A DNA stretch of 41,979 nucleotides from assembly GCA_016207025.1 (NCBI GenBank), contig JACQQM010000147.1, forward strand, positions 1-41,979, in the 5' to 3' direction. Shown one piece after another: positions 9,804 through 20,471 of the stretch. The notes under the pieces were generated by a model. It was not told the origin of the DNA. It worked only from the letters and a program-made list of their open reading frames with translations, and made no database searches. The stretch's first letter is position 1; every line of letters begins with the position of its first letter. Made by a program: the position numbers and the translations under genes. The DNA comes from Nitrospirota bacterium. Its GTDB lineage: Bacteria > Nitrospirota > Nitrospiria > Nitrospirales > Nitrospiraceae.

Positions 9804-11109
9804 ACGACTCCTGACGAGTTTCCAGAACATCTTCAAAATTCCGGAACTGCGAACCCGGCTTCTGTTCACGCTCATGATGCTGGCGGTCTATCGGGTTGGC
9901 GCCCACATCCCGACGCCCGGCATCAATAACGAGGAATTATACAAGTTTTTGCTCGAAAAGGGAGGGTCGCTCCTCGGGTTTTTGGACATTTTTTCGGGCG
10001 GCGCGCTGTCACGGCTGACGATTTTTGCGCTGGGCATCATGCCGTACATCAGCGCGTCGATCATTCTGCAACTGCTCACGGTCGTCATTCCGCATTTGTC
10101 AAAGCTGGCCAAGGAAGGAGAGCGGGGACGAAAGAAGATCATCCAGTACACACGGTACGGTACCATCGGGATCTCGCTCGTTCAGGGGTTTGGGATTGCG
10201 GTCGGTCTGGAGGGCATGAATCAGGGCGCCTTCGTGTTGAATCCCGGCTGGCCGTTCCGCCTCATGACCGTCATTACCTTGACGGCCGGAACCGCTTTCT
10301 TGATGTGGCTGGGGGAACAGATCACCGAGCGCGGGATCGGCAACGGGATCTCGTTGATCATTTTTGCCGGGATCGTGGCTCGACTTCCCAGCGCGGTGGC
10401 GCAGACGTTCGACCTGTACCAGGTCGGACAGTTGAGTTTCATGCTGCTGGTTGCGCTGCTGTTCATCATGATCGGCGTGGTGGCGGCGATCGTCTTTTTG
10501 GAGAGCGGGCGACGCAAGATCCCGGTGCAGTACGCGAAGCGCGTTATCGGGCGGCGGGTCTACGGCGGACAGAGCACGCACATCCCGCTCAAGATCAACA
10601 CGGCTGGGGTCATCCCCCCGATCTTCGCCTCCTCGATCATCGCGTTTCCGGCCACGATCGCAGGGTTCATTCAGATCCCGTGGGTGCAGTCGCTCGGCGC
10701 ACAACTCGCGCCCGGATCGCTGTTATATACCCTGCTCTACGTCGGGCTCATCTTGTTCTTCTGTTTCTTTTACACGGCGGTCGTGTTGAACCCGGTGGAC
10801 ATGGCCGATAACATGAAAAAGTACGGAGGGTTTATCCCGGGAATTCGCCCGGGGCAACGGACGTCCGATTATATTTACAACGTCTTGACGCGCATCACAT
10901 CCGCGGGGGCGGTCTATCTGGCCGCGGTCTGCGTGATCCCGGAATTTTTGATCTATAAACTGAATGTCCCGTTCTACTTCGGCGGTACATCTCTGCTGAT
11001 CGTGATCGGAGTGGGACTGGATACCGCCCAGCAGATCGAGTCGCATATGCTGATGCGGAACTACGAAGGGTTCCTGGCGAAGGGGCGGCTGAGGGGACGG
11101 AGCGGGTAA
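9796..11109 (+). CDS. secY: Preprotein translocase subunit SecY
   Basis: Multi-pass protein; [39 protein letters not shown] motifs. Confidence 0.98.
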   Translation: MFERLLTSFQNIFKIPELRTRLLFTLMMLAVYRVGAHIPTPGINNEELYKFLLEKGGSLLGFLDIFSGGALSRLTIFALGIMPYISASIILQLLTVVIPHLSKLAKEGERGRKKIIQYTRYGTIGISLVQGFGIAVGLEGMNQGAFVLNPGWPFRLMTVITLTAGTAFLMWLGEQITERGIGNGISLIIFAGIVARLPSAVAQTFDLYQVGQLSFMLLVALLFIMIGVVAAIVFLESGRRKIPVQYAKRVIGRRVYGGQSTHIPLKINTAGVIPPIFASSIIAFPATIAGFIQIPWVQSLGAQLAPGSLLYTLLYVGLILFFCFFYTAVVLNPVDMADNMKKYGGFIPGIRPGQRTSDYIYNVLTRITSAGAVYLAAVCVIPEFLIYKLNVPFYFGGTSLLIVIGVGLDTAQQIESHMLMRNYEGFLAKGRLRGRSG

Positions 11110-11118
11110 GGGTTCCGC

Positions 11119-11775
11119 ATGCGGTTGGTATTCCTCGGTCCCCCGGGAGTGGGCAAGGGCACGCAGGCGGAATTGGTGGCGTCTCGGTTCCACCATCCCA
11201 AGATCTCAACCGGCGATATTCTTCGGGAGGCGGTTCGGAATAAGACGGCGTTGGGGCTGCAAGCCAAAGCGTGCATGGATGCGGGGAAACTCGTGCCGGA
11301 CGCCATCGTGATCGGGATCGTCAAGGAAAAGCTGGCCGAGCCGGTGTGCGCGAACGGATTCCTGCTCGACGGATTTCCCCGGACTGTCCCGCAAGCCCAA
11401 GAGCTGGGGGCCTTGCTGGAGTCCAAGGGGCTCCGGCTTGATCGAGTCATCAATGTCTCGGTGTCTCGAGAGGAGGTGGTCCGGCGATTGACCGGTCGGA
11501 GGAGTTGCCCGAAGTGCCAGGCGGTCTTCCATGTCGACTTCGCGCCCCCGCAAAAGGCCGGGATCTGTGACCGATGCGGCGGCGAGCTTGCTCAGCGCAG
11601 TGACGATCGGAAGGAGACGGTTGAAGCCAGGCTTTCGGTGTATGAGCAGCAGACCGCGCCGCTCATCGAGTACTATCGGCAGCAAGGCGTACTCTCCGAA
11701 CTCGACGGTTCGGGCCGGATCGAGGAGGTGAACCGGCGGCTGATGGCTCTGCTGACGGCGAAAGGGCTGGCATGA
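11119..11775 (+). CDS. adk: Adenylate kinase
   Basis: MRLVFLGPPGVGKGTQAELV P-loop; FLLDGFPRTVPQA; zinc lid CPKCQAVFHVDF...CDRCG. Confidence 0.98.
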   Translation: MRLVFLGPPGVGKGTQAELVASRFHHPKISTGDILREAVRNKTALGLQAKACMDAGKLVPDAIVIGIVKEKLAEPVCANGFLLDGFPRTVPQAQELGALLESKGLRLDRVINVSVSREEVVRRLTGRRSCPKCQAVFHVDFAPPQKAGICDRCGGELAQRSDDRKETVEARLSVYEQQTAPLIEYYRQQGVLSELDGSGRIEEVNRRLMALLTAKGLA

Positions 11776-12521
11776 TCATTCTGAAAACGCCGGACGAAAT
11801 CGAGGTGATGGCGAAGGCGTCCAAGCTCGTCGCCGAGACCCTGCAGGCATTGAAGCGGGAAGTCCGGCCCGGAGTGACAACGGAAGAACTGGACCGGCTG
11901 GCGGAAGACTTCATTCGATCGCGGGGAGGCATCCCTGCGTTCAAGGGCTATCGCAACTATCCGAAGACGCTCTGTGCATCAGTGAATGATCAGGTGGTGC
12001 ATGGTATCCCGTCAAAACGGGTGCTCAAGGAAGGGGATATCATCGGACTGGACCTCGGCGCAATCGTTGATGGGTTCTATGGGGACTCGGCGGTGACCGT
12101 TCCGGTTGGAGCCATCCACCCCAGGGCGGCGGAGCTGCTGCGGGTCACGGAGGAAGCGCTCTACAAGGGGATTGAACAGGCAGTTGTCGGCAATCGGCTC
12201 TCCGATATCTCTCACACGATTCAACGTCACGCCGAAGCGGCGGGCTTTTCGGTCGTGACCGATTTTGTGGGTCATGGAATCGGCCGTCAATTGCACGAAG
12301 AACCGCAGGTACCGAACTTCGGGAAGCCGGGGCAGGGGCCTCGCCTCCAAGTCGGTATGGTGCTGGCGATCGAACCGATGGTCAATATGGGCTCAGACGG
12401 AGTGCGGATTCTTGATGACCAGTGGACGGCTGTGACGCGGGATGGAAGCCTCTCGGCTCACTTCGAGCACACCATTGCGATCCTGCCGAGCGGGCCCCCA
12501 AGGATCCTGACCAAACTTTAG
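11772..12521 (+). CDS. map: Methionine aminopeptidase type I
   Basis: [23 protein letters not shown]...[16 protein letters not shown]...[19 protein letters not shown]. Confidence 0.97.
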   Translation: MIILKTPDEIEVMAKASKLVAETLQALKREVRPGVTTEELDRLAEDFIRSRGGIPAFKGYRNYPKTLCASVNDQVVHGIPSKRVLKEGDIIGLDLGAIVDGFYGDSAVTVPVGAIHPRAAELLRVTEEALYKGIEQAVVGNRLSDISHTIQRHAEAAGFSVVTDFVGHGIGRQLHEEPQVPNFGKPGQGPRLQVGMVLAIEPMVNMGSDGVRILDDQWTAVTRDGSLSAHFEHTIAILPSGPPRILTKL

Positions 12522-12540
12522 AGAAGAGCGGGCGGCATCA

Positions 12541-12759
12541 ATGCCGAAAGAAGACGTCATCGAGGTGCAGGGGACGGTGGCCGAGACGCTGCCGAACGCC
12601 ATGTTCCGAGTCCAGCGGGAGACTGGGCACAAGATCCTGGCGCATATTTCCGGAAAGATGCGGATGCACTTTATTCGGATCCTTCCGGGGGATAAAGTCA
12701 CGGTGGAGATGTCTCCGTACGACCTGACCCGGGGGCGGATTACGTACCGGTTCAAGTAA
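12541..12759 (+). CDS. infA: Translation initiation factor IF-1
   Basis: [25 protein letters not shown]...[23 protein letters not shown]. Confidence 0.98.
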   Translation: MPKEDVIEVQGTVAETLPNAMFRVQRETGHKILAHISGKMRMHFIRILPGDKVTVEMSPYDLTRGRITYRFK

Positions 12760-12830
12760 GTTCGAGCACCGATGGAGCCGGTGAAGTATCGCAGGCCCAT
12801 GGCGCCGCGGATCGAAGAGGATTGTGCATT

Positions 12831-12944
12831 ATGAAGGTCAAGTCGTCAGTCAAACCGATTTGCTCAAAGTGCAGGGTCATTCGCCGCCGAGGGGTGGTGA
12901 GAGTCCTGTGCGAGAACCCGAGACACAAACAGCGGCAAGGGTGA
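12831..12944 (+). CDS. rpmJ: 50S ribosomal protein L36 (37 aa, absent from ORF track)
   Basis: Hand translation [37 protein letters not shown] with Cys/His zinc motif. Confidence 0.96.
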   Translation: MKVKSSVKPICSKCRVIRRRGVVRVLCENPRHKQRQG

Positions 12945-12950
12945 GGCGAG

Positions 12951-13066
12951 GGCGACCGGAGTGCCTCTTGTGCTCGCGCACCACGCACTCAAGACCATTG
13001 AGAGATGGAAACTAGAGTAGAGTGCTCGGTGGACGCGCGCAGTGAGAGGCACTCCGGTCACCCTCT
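12951..13066. repeat. Dispersed palindromic element copy B (rpmJ-rpsM intergenic)
   Basis: Perfect 15-bp inverted repeat GACCGGAGTGCCTCT (12954-12968)/AGAGGCACTCCGGTC (13045-13059), enclosing TGTGCTCGCGCACCACGCACT and AGTGCTCGGTGGACGCGCGCAGT cores. Confidence 0.75.
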
Positions 13067-13092
13067 AGGGTAGGGGTAGAAAGGAAGGAACT

Positions 13093-13485
13093 ATGGCTCG
13101 GATCGCCGGGGTGGATTTGCCGAGGGAGAAGCGAGTGGATGTGGGGTTGACCTACATCTATGGGATTGGGCGCGCGTCCGCCGCCCAGATTGTGAAAAAA
13201 GCCGGGATGAACGGCGCGACTCGTGTCAAGGACCTGAGCGAGGATGAGATTGTCAAGCTGCGTGAGACCATCGAGCGTGATTACGAGGTCGAAGGAGATC
13301 TTCGCAAAGAAGTGTCCATGAACATCAAGCGCTTGGTGGACACGGGAACCTATCGCGGCCTGAGACATCGCAAGAGCCTGCCGGTCCGCGGACAGCGGAC
13401 GAGAACCAATGCGCGGACACGGAAAGGCCGGCGGGCTGCGATCGGCAAAGCGCGCAAGCCCGCGACCGCCCCAAGTAGAACCTAG
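13093..13485 (+). CDS. rpsM: 30S ribosomal protein S13
   Basis: [26 protein letters not shown]...[24 protein letters not shown]. Confidence 0.98.
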   Translation: MARIAGVDLPREKRVDVGLTYIYGIGRASAAQIVKKAGMNGATRVKDLSEDEIVKLRETIERDYEVEGDLRKEVSMNIKRLVDTGTYRGLRHRKSLPVRGQRTRTNARTRKGRRAAIGKARKPATAPSRT

Positions 13486-13519
13486 CCGACACGGGAATGG
13501 AGAGTAAGAGGAGCCACGC

Positions 13520-13903
13520 ATGAGCGTTAAAAAAGGAAAAAAGAAGGAGCGGAAGACCGTCCAGAGCGGGATCGCCCATATCCAGGCCTCGTTCAACAAT
13601 ACGATTGTCACGATTACCGATATGAGCGGCAACGCGGTGGTCTGGGCGAGCGCTGGTAACCAAGGGTTTAAGGGATCGCGCAAGAGTACGCCCTTCGCGG
13701 CTCAGCGGGCCGGTGAAAACGCGGCAAAAAAGGCGATGGAACACGGGATGCGCCAAGTGGATGTCTACGTGAACGGGCCGGGGTCCGGGCGGGAATCGGC
13801 GATTCGATCATTGCAAGCGGCCGGGCTGCGCATCAACCTCATCCGCGATGTGACGCCGATTCCTCATAACGGGTGCCGGCCGCCCAAGCGGCGGCGGGTC
13901 TGA
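13520..13903 (+). CDS. rpsK: 30S ribosomal protein S11
   Basis: [30 protein letters not shown]...[18 protein letters not shown]. Confidence 0.98.
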   Translation: MSVKKGKKKERKTVQSGIAHIQASFNNTIVTITDMSGNAVVWASAGNQGFKGSRKSTPFAAQRAGENAAKKAMEHGMRQVDVYVNGPGSGRESAIRSLQAAGLRINLIRDVTPIPHNGCRPPKRRRV

Positions 13904-13929
13904 GCGGCCGCCAGAGGAGGAGTACCGCA

Positions 13930-14556
13930 GTGGCAAAATACAAAGGCCCAGTATGTCGGTTATGCCGGCGCGAGGGAGAAAAGCTGTTTCTCAAAGGTGC
14001 CCGATGCATGACCGAGAAGTGCGCCATCGAGCGGCGGAGCTACCCGCCCGGACAGCACGGGCAAGGCCGACAGCGTCTCTCAGAATACAGCGCCCAGCTC
14101 CGCGAAAAGCAGAAGCTGAGGCGAATTTACGGTCTTCAAGAGCGGCAATTCCGGGGCGTGTTCGGGAAAGCGGAGCGCCGGACCGGGATCACGGGAGAGC
14201 ACTTGTTGAAACTGCTCGAGTGCAGGCTGGACAACGTGGTGTACCGACTTGGATTTGCGTCTTCGCGGAAGCAGGCTCGGCAGTTGATCAACCATGGACA
14301 TTTTCTCCTGAACGGCCGGAAGACCGATGTGCCTTCCTACATTGTCAAAGCCGGCGACGTGGTTGAAGTCCGCCAGCGAAGCCGGGACCTCGCCTCCATC
14401 CAGTTGGCCCTGGAGGCGTCGGATGGTCGGGGGATTCCCGGCTGGTTAGAGCAAGACCGTGCGGCGTGCAAGGGAACGGTTCGGGCCGTTCCGACGAAGC
14501 AAGAAATCGCGATTCCGGTGAATGAACAACTCGTGGTGGAATTGTATTCCCGATAG
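13930..14556 (+). CDS. rpsD: 30S ribosomal protein S4
   Basis: [22 protein letters not shown]...; S4 domain [33 protein letters not shown] start. Confidence 0.96.
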   Translation: MAKYKGPVCRLCRREGEKLFLKGARCMTEKCAIERRSYPPGQHGQGRQRLSEYSAQLREKQKLRRIYGLQERQFRGVFGKAERRTGITGEHLLKLLECRLDNVVYRLGFASSRKQARQLINHGHFLLNGRKTDVPSYIVKAGDVVEVRQRSRDLASIQLALEASDGRGIPGWLEQDRAACKGTVRAVPTKQEIAIPVNEQLVVELYSR

Positions 14557-14636
14557 CACTTGGCCCGGCCAGCGAATGGCCACGGGCGGACGGCCCAAGT
14601 GATGTCTGGTGAATGCGACAAGGCGAAGGGAGAACC

Positions 14637-15641
14637 ATGATTAAGGCAATGAAGGACTTCCAGGTCCCGATGCGGGTCGAGGCCGACAAGGACACTCTTT
14701 CACCAACGTACGGCAAGTTTATCGCGGAGCCGTTTGAAAGAGGGTTCGGGACGACGATCGGCAATTCCCTGCGGCGGGTGCTGCTGTCTTCGCTGACCGG
14801 TGCCGCCGTGACGACGGTGCGGATTGAAGGCGTGCTGCACGAGTTCTCCACGATCCCAGGGGTGACCGAAGACATCACCGCGATCATCTTGAATATCAAG
14901 AGTCTGAGGTTGAAGTTGCACACCGACAAGCCCAAGAACATCCGTCTCCGGAAGAAAGGTCCGGGAGAGGCGAAGGCATCCGATATTATTCATGACGCGG
15001 ACGTGACGGTCCTCAATCAGGACTTGCACATCGCCACGCTGGATAAAGAGGCGACCCTGGACATGGAAATGGTGGTCAAGCCGGGGCGCGGGTATGTTCC
15101 GGCTGAGCGGAACAAGGAGGAGGGCCTGCCCATCGGCGTCATTGCCGTAGATTCGATCTATTCGCCCGTGAAACGTGTGAATTTTCAGGTTGAGAACGCG
15201 CGGGTCGGTCGGGTCACGGATTATGACAAGCTGCTGCTCGATATCTGGACTGACGGCAGCATCACCCCGCAGGACGCGCTGTCAACCGCCTCGGGCATTC
15301 TGCGGGACCACCTGAACATCTTCATTCATCCTGAAGAACAGGGGGAAACGAAGCCCGAGACCCGCAAGGAGGAAGAGCGGCGTGAAATCAACAAGAACCT
15401 CTTCCGCAGCGTGAACGAACTGGAGCTCTCCGTCAGAGCGGCCAACTGCCTCAAGAATGCCAACATCAAGACGATCGCCGATCTGGTGCAAAAGACCGAA
15501 ATGGAGATGTTGAAAACCAAAAACTTCGGCAAGAAATCGCTCAACGAGATCAAGGAAATCCTGGCCGAGATGGGACTGAGCCTCGGAACAAAAATCGACT
15601 CGCTACCGTCCGGAGACAGCAGCGCAAAACGCGAAGCGTGA
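14637..15641 (+). CDS. rpoA: DNA-directed RNA polymerase subunit alpha
   Basis: [38 protein letters not shown]...; alpha-[20 protein letters not shown]. Confidence 0.97.
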   Translation: MIKAMKDFQVPMRVEADKDTLSPTYGKFIAEPFERGFGTTIGNSLRRVLLSSLTGAAVTTVRIEGVLHEFSTIPGVTEDITAIILNIKSLRLKLHTDKPKNIRLRKKGPGEAKASDIIHDADVTVLNQDLHIATLDKEATLDMEMVVKPGRGYVPAERNKEEGLPIGVIAVDSIYSPVKRVNFQVENARVGRVTDYDKLLLDIWTDGSITPQDALSTASGILRDHLNIFIHPEEQGETKPETRKEEERREINKNLFRSVNELELSVRAANCLKNANIKTIADLVQKTEMEMLKTKNFGKKSLNEIKEILAEMGLSLGTKIDSLPSGDSSAKREA

Positions 15642-15654
15642 ACGAGAGGGAGCC

Positions 15655-16095
15655 GTGCGTCACAGAAAAAAAGGAAGGCAACTGGGGAGAAATACGAGCC
15701 ACCGGCGGGCGTTGTACCGCAGTCTCGTCACGTCGCTTCTTGAGCATGAGCGGATCGAGACCACCGAGGCCAAAGCGAAAGAAGTGCGCGGGTTCACAGA
15801 ACGCATGATCACGCTGGGCAAGCAGGGCGACTTGCCCGCTCGACGCCGGGCCCTGGGATTTCTCCGCAGCAAGAATGTGGTGTCAAAGCTCTTTGGCGAG
15901 GTGGCCGGTCGGTTTCGGGACCGAAACGGTGGCTACACGCGGACGATCAAAACCCGTCGGCGGGTGGGCGATGCGGCCGAGTTAGTGGCCATTGAGCTAG
16001 TTGTGAAAAGCAGCGACGCACCCCAGGCCAAACCTGGAGCGTCTGACTCCGAGAAAGGGTCCAGGACGCCAACCAAGGACGTAAGTCCCCAATAG
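15655..16095 (+). CDS. rplQ: 50S ribosomal protein L17
   Basis: [48 protein letters not shown] start. Confidence 0.97.
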   Translation: MRHRKKGRQLGRNTSHRRALYRSLVTSLLEHERIETTEAKAKEVRGFTERMITLGKQGDLPARRRALGFLRSKNVVSKLFGEVAGRFRDRNGGYTRTIKTRRRVGDAAELVAIELVVKSSDAPQAKPGASDSEKGSRTPTKDVSPQ

Positions 16096-16241
16096 AGGTG
16101 CAAAAGGCGCCTTTCGCGGATCGCGCCGTTTCATTGCGTTCCTTTCTATTCCTCGTCCTCTCTCTCGATTCCCACGCGCGTGCCTCTTACCTGCCGGCCC
16201 TTTCATTGATGGTGACGGACACTTGATCGGCCCGCCGTTTA

Positions 16242-16270
16242 TTTACTTGCCTATCTGCGTATGCTATTAT
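16242..16270 (+). promoter_or_regulatory. Putative sigma-70 promoter for the lpt-rpoN operon (extended -10)
   Basis: TTTACT (16242-16247), 17-nt spacer, TGC-TATTAT (-10 at 16265-16270). Confidence 0.6.
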
Positions 16271-16319
16271 CGTGCCTGGCAAGTTAAGACTCAGTGAAGC
16301 GATTGATTTGGGTAGAGAG

Positions 16320-16886
16320 ATGTGGCAGCGCTGGGCCCGTGGCAGCCTCCTTGCACTCAGTGTTATTCTCGCCTCCTTCCTGTTCTACCTCCTTGCGACT
16401 CGCGTGGAATCGGTTCCGCCCCCCAGTTCGGCAAGCTCAAGCCCGCTGAATCGAGCCGACGCGGGGGTTGACCAGTTCACGTTCACCCAAACCAAATCGG
16501 GAGCGGTGCAATGGGAAGTCCAGGCCCAGCGCGCGCGTGTGTTTGAGACCGAGCACCGGGCGGCTCTCGAGAAGGTCCGGGTCACGCTGTACGGCGCGAA
16601 CGGGTGGGAAATGAAATTGGAGGGCGATGAAGGGACGATCGATATTCACAAGAAGGACTTCGTGCTTGCCAAACACGTGGGCCCGATCGCGGTGCAACTG
16701 GAGAGCGGGTATACGATCTATACGAATCACCTCGCCTGGGCGGACGCGCGGCGGGAGATCAGCACGCAAGACCCGGTCACCCTGTCCGGTCATGGCTTGG
16801 AAGTCACGGGCCGTGGTTTAGTGGGCAAACTTGATGTGGAGGAATTTAAGGTGTTGGAGGATGTGCGTGTCGAAATTTTACAGTAG
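16320..16886 (+). CDS. lptC: LPS export ABC transporter periplasmic protein LptC
   Basis: Single N-terminal TM then LptC-like beta repeats (QFTFTQTKSGAVQWEVQAQRARVFE...); the ORF extends to GTG 16272, but ATG 16320 is preferred given the promoter. Confidence 0.8.
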   Translation: MWQRWARGSLLALSVILASFLFYLLATRVESVPPPSSASSSPLNRADAGVDQFTFTQTKSGAVQWEVQAQRARVFETEHRAALEKVRVTLYGANGWEMKLEGDEGTIDIHKKDFVLAKHVGPIAVQLESGYTIYTNHLAWADARREISTQDPVTLSGHGLEVTGRGLVGKLDVEEFKVLEDVRVEILQ

Positions 16887-17427
16887 CGCGTGCGCAGTCG
16901 TCGTGATGGTGGCCGCGGCCGCGTTTGCTGCCGAGACCGGCGCGTCCAAGCCGGCTTCGACGGAAAGTTCGAGCACCACGATTACGGCCCAGAAAATGAC
17001 GGTTCGGAATCAAGAGAGCAAGGCCGTTTTTGAAGGAACCGTCGTGCTGACGAAAGGAGCCTTGGTCGTGCACTCGGATACGATGGTGGTCTCCTTTAAG
17101 CCGACCGAACCACCGGCTGCGGGGATACCCGACCGAGGGGCTCAGTCGGGTGCTGGACAACTCCCGATCATGTCGAACCGTTCGGTGAGCATGATTGAGG
17201 CAACCGGCCGGGTGAGGATCGAGAAGGCTGAAGGTAGAGCCACGTCCAAGAAAGCGATCTATTACGCTGATGAGGAAAAGATTGTGCTGACGGGTGAGCC
17301 GGTGGCTTGGCAAAAGGGCACCCGCGTGAGCGGGAAGAAAATCACGATGTATCTGGCCGAAGACCGCAGCGTCGTGGAGGGAGGTTCGCACGTGATGATC
17401 GATCAGGACGGGGGAGAAGGTCGCTGA
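16861..17427 (+). CDS. lptA: LPS transport periplasmic protein LptA (OstA-like)
   Basis: Signal peptide; SSSTTITAQKMTVRNQESKAVFEGTVVLTKGALVVHSDTMVV; between lptC and lptB. Confidence 0.85.
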   Translation: MCVSKFYSSACAVVVMVAAAAFAAETGASKPASTESSSTTITAQKMTVRNQESKAVFEGTVVLTKGALVVHSDTMVVSFKPTEPPAAGIPDRGAQSGAGQLPIMSNRSVSMIEATGRVRIEKAEGRATSKKAIYYADEEKIVLTGEPVAWQKGTRVSGKKITMYLAEDRSVVEGGSHVMIDQDGGEGR

Positions 17428-18215
17428 TGCGCGCCTTCGAACTCGTCGGCCGTGAGGAGGAGCCTCGTCTGGATCCGAGCTCTCCGGCGCTGGAGCAGCA
17501 TCTGGAGGCTGTCGGCCTGGTCAAGAGCTTCAAAGGCCGTCAGGTCGTCAAAGAAGTCAGCCTGGATGTCAGGGCTGGAGAGGTGGTTGGGCTCCTGGGA
17601 CCAAATGGAGCGGGGAAGACCACCATCTTCGATATGATGGTGGGACTCTGCCAACCTGATGCTGGCCAGATCCTGCTCAACGGTGAAGCGATCACTGACC
17701 TGCCGATGTTCAAGCGCGCACGGCGAGGCATCGGATACTTGCCGCAAGAGTCATCCGTCTTTCGGCGGTTGTCGGTTGAGGAAAACATCCTGGCGATTTT
17801 GGAAATGGTGGACCCTTCGTCGAAAGACCATACGCACCGAGTCGAGGCGCTTCTCAAAGAACTCGACTTGTGCGACCTTCGAAAAAGCAAGGCCTATGCG
17901 CTGTCCGGTGGGGAGCGGCGCCGACTGGAGATTACCCGAGCATTGGTCACACATCCCCAGTTTTTGCTTCTCGATGAACCGTTCGCGGGCATCGATCCCA
18001 TCGCGGTGGGTGACATCCAACAGATCATCACCCGGCTCAAGCAGAAGCAGATCGGCATCCTGATCACCGATCATAACGTGCAGGAAACTCTCTCCATCAC
18101 TGATCGCGCCTATATCATTAACGAGGGCAGCATCCTGGAGGCGGGCCCGCCCGACACCATTGTCAACAGCTCAACCGCGCGGGCGATTTACCTCGGCGAA
18201 CATTTCAGGTTGTGA
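17427..18215 (+). CDS. lptB: LPS export ABC transporter ATP-binding protein LptB
   Basis: GLLGPNGAGKTTIFDMMVGL; LSGGERRRLEITRAL; LLDEPFAGIDPIAVGDIQ. Confidence 0.95.
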   Translation: MRAFELVGREEEPRLDPSSPALEQHLEAVGLVKSFKGRQVVKEVSLDVRAGEVVGLLGPNGAGKTTIFDMMVGLCQPDAGQILLNGEAITDLPMFKRARRGIGYLPQESSVFRRLSVEENILAILEMVDPSSKDHTHRVEALLKELDLCDLRKSKAYALSGGERRRLEITRALVTHPQFLLLDEPFAGIDPIAVGDIQQIITRLKQKQIGILITDHNVQETLSITDRAYIINEGSILEAGPPDTIVNSSTARAIYLGEHFRL

Positions 18216-18242
18216 CAGAGGGTCACGTACACGGGGATCGGC

Positions 18243-19742
18243 ATGAAACTGCGTCTTGATCTTCGTCTTAGTCAGAAACTGATCATGACGCCTCAGCTGC
18301 AACAGGCGATCAAACTGTTGCAGTTGTCGCGGCTGGAGCTCCAACAAACGCTCACGCAGCACCTGATGGAGAATCCGCTCCTGGAAGAGGTGCAGGCTGA
18401 TGTGGAGGAGGGCGAAACGACTCTCGGTGAAGATCAGGAGAGCAAAGAAGTCAAACAGACTGAAAGCGTGAGCGAGACTGACGAGTCGAAATCTGAAGGT
18501 CCTGACAGCCCAGACGAAATGGGCTGGGACGACTACTTCGACAGTGAGCGACGGGCCGGTGATACTGAGGACCCCGCGGCCGCTCAGGAGGAGTTTCCCT
18601 CCTACGATCAAACCGTCGTCAAGCCGACGTCCCTGGAAGATCATTTGCTGTGGCAACTTTCACTCTCGGGGCTTTCCGATACCGACAAGGCGATCGGCCG
18701 GATGATCATCGGCAATCTGGATGAAGACGGGTATCTCAGAACCACGCTGAGCGACATTGCGGCAGACGCTGGGGTTTCGGAAAGTGTGGCCGAGAACGTC
18801 CTGAAACACGTTCAGACGTTTGATCCGGCTGGTGTAGGGGCGCGGGACTTACGCGAGTGTTTGTTGATTCAACTGGGCCATCTCGATCGCAACCCCATCG
18901 GCTCGGTTGGAAAACGGTCTGATGGGCTGAGGGGGTCGCTGGTCGAAGCGATTGTGGCGGATCATCTCAAGGACCTGGAAAAAAAGCACTATGGACGGAT
19001 TGCCAAGGCCTTAGGCGTGACGGCTGAGGAAGTCTTTAAAGCAACCCACGTGATCGAGGGGCTTGAGCCCAAACCGGGTCGCCCCTATTTCACAGCCAAT
19101 AATTACGCGGTTGTGCCCGATGTCTTTGTCGTCAAGAACGAGGGTGAATGGGTGGTGCTCCTGAATGATGAGGGGCTGCCGCGTCTCCGCATCAGTCCGT
19201 ATTACAAGCAGCTGATGGCGAGCCAGAAGGATCAGTCGGATGCGACCAAAGCCTACATGGAAGAGAAACTTCGTGGAGCGCAGTGGATCATCCGGAGCAT
19301 CGAACAGCGGAACAAGACCACCATCAAGGTCGTCCAGAGTATCGTCAAATTCCAGGAGCTGTTTTTTGAACACGGCGTGGAGCATCTCAAGCCGCTGGTG
19401 CTGAAGCAGGTCGCCGAAGATATCGGCATGCACGAATCGACGATCAGCCGGGTGACCGCCAACAAGTACCTCTACTGCCCGCAGGGAATGTATGAATTGA
19501 AATTTTTCTTCAACACCGGGATCCAGCGTTCCGATCAGGCTGAAGATATGTTGTCCTCGGTAACGGTCAGGGAGATGATCCGTCAAATGGTGGCGGAAGA
19601 GGACGCACACCATCCTCTGAAGGATCAAGAAATCGTGGCGCGGCTGCGAAGTCGCAACATTATGATTGCCCGCCGAACGGTCGCAAAGTATCGCTCTGAG
19701 GTGAACATCCCGTCCGCGAGTCAACGCAAGCGTTTTTTTTGA
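18243..19742 (+). CDS. rpoN: RNA polymerase sigma-54 factor
   Basis: N-term LRLSQKLIMTPQLQQAIKLLQLSRLELQQ; RpoN box ARRTVAKYRSEVNIPSASQRKR. Confidence 0.98.
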   Translation: MKLRLDLRLSQKLIMTPQLQQAIKLLQLSRLELQQTLTQHLMENPLLEEVQADVEEGETTLGEDQESKEVKQTESVSETDESKSEGPDSPDEMGWDDYFDSERRAGDTEDPAAAQEEFPSYDQTVVKPTSLEDHLLWQLSLSGLSDTDKAIGRMIIGNLDEDGYLRTTLSDIAADAGVSESVAENVLKHVQTFDPAGVGARDLRECLLIQLGHLDRNPIGSVGKRSDGLRGSLVEAIVADHLKDLEKKHYGRIAKALGVTAEEVFKATHVIEGLEPKPGRPYFTANNYAVVPDVFVVKNEGEWVVLLNDEGLPRLRISPYYKQLMASQKDQSDATKAYMEEKLRGAQWIIRSIEQRNKTTIKVVQSIVKFQELFFEHGVEHLKPLVLKQVAEDIGMHESTISRVTANKYLYCPQGMYELKFFFNTGIQRSDQAEDMLSSVTVREMIRQMVAEEDAHHPLKDQEIVARLRSRNIMIARRTVAKYRSEVNIPSASQRKRFF

Positions 19743-19933
19743 CATCTCACAGTTATCGCGCGGCTCCAGGCTTCGACAACACCCGTCAACTCTTGCAGAG
19801 GCACGGCGATGAGAAGCGCCACTCACAACGTAGGGGGCCTTCATGCGCGCGCGAATGTGTAAAGATAGCGGGTCTGTTGGAGAGCAGCCTGACGCGGTGA
19901 AGTGATCGGCTTTCTCAACGAAAAGGATCGTTC

Positions 19934-20458
19934 ATGCGCATAACGATTACCGGTCGTCACGTCAAAGTTACCCCTGGGTTGAGGCGTTACATCGAGACCA
20001 GAATGACGCGGCTGCAGCGCTATGGCGCCAAAGTCGGCGACGTTCAGGTTGTGCTGGGAGTCGAGAAATACCGTCATACCGCCGAGGCGGTTCTCACCCT
20101 CAATGGAGCGGTGATCCAGAGCAAAGCATCCACCAATGAGATGCACGCCTCGCTTGACCAGTTGCTGAACAAGATCAGCCGCCAGGTCCAGAAGCGAAAG
20201 GAAAAACTGATCGATCACAAATCCCGCGCCATTGCGCCTCGACCTATTCGAGAGCCTCGCGAAGCCGAGTTGGAGCCGTTGGACGTCCATACCGTCCACA
20301 CGCCGTTACACATCCTGACCGTTGCCGAGGCTGTGGGACGCCTGGGCGGAGTCCCCGGTGCCCTCGTTGTCTTCATCAACGCCTCTTCGAATCGAGTCCA
20401 AGTGGTGCGGCGGTTGGATAACGGCGACGTCGAATTGATCGATCCTCAACCGGGATAG
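19934..20458 (+). CDS. hpf: Ribosome hibernation promoting factor, long form
   Basis: MRITITGRHVKVTPGLRRYIETRMTRLQRYGAKVGDVQVVLGVEKYRHTAEAVL; C-terminal domain present. Confidence 0.92.
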   Translation: MRITITGRHVKVTPGLRRYIETRMTRLQRYGAKVGDVQVVLGVEKYRHTAEAVLTLNGAVIQSKASTNEMHASLDQLLNKISRQVQKRKEKLIDHKSRAIAPRPIREPREAELEPLDVHTVHTPLHILTVAEAVGRLGGVPGALVVFINASSNRVQVVRRLDNGDVELIDPQPG

Positions 20459-20471
20459 TCCTGGACGGCTG

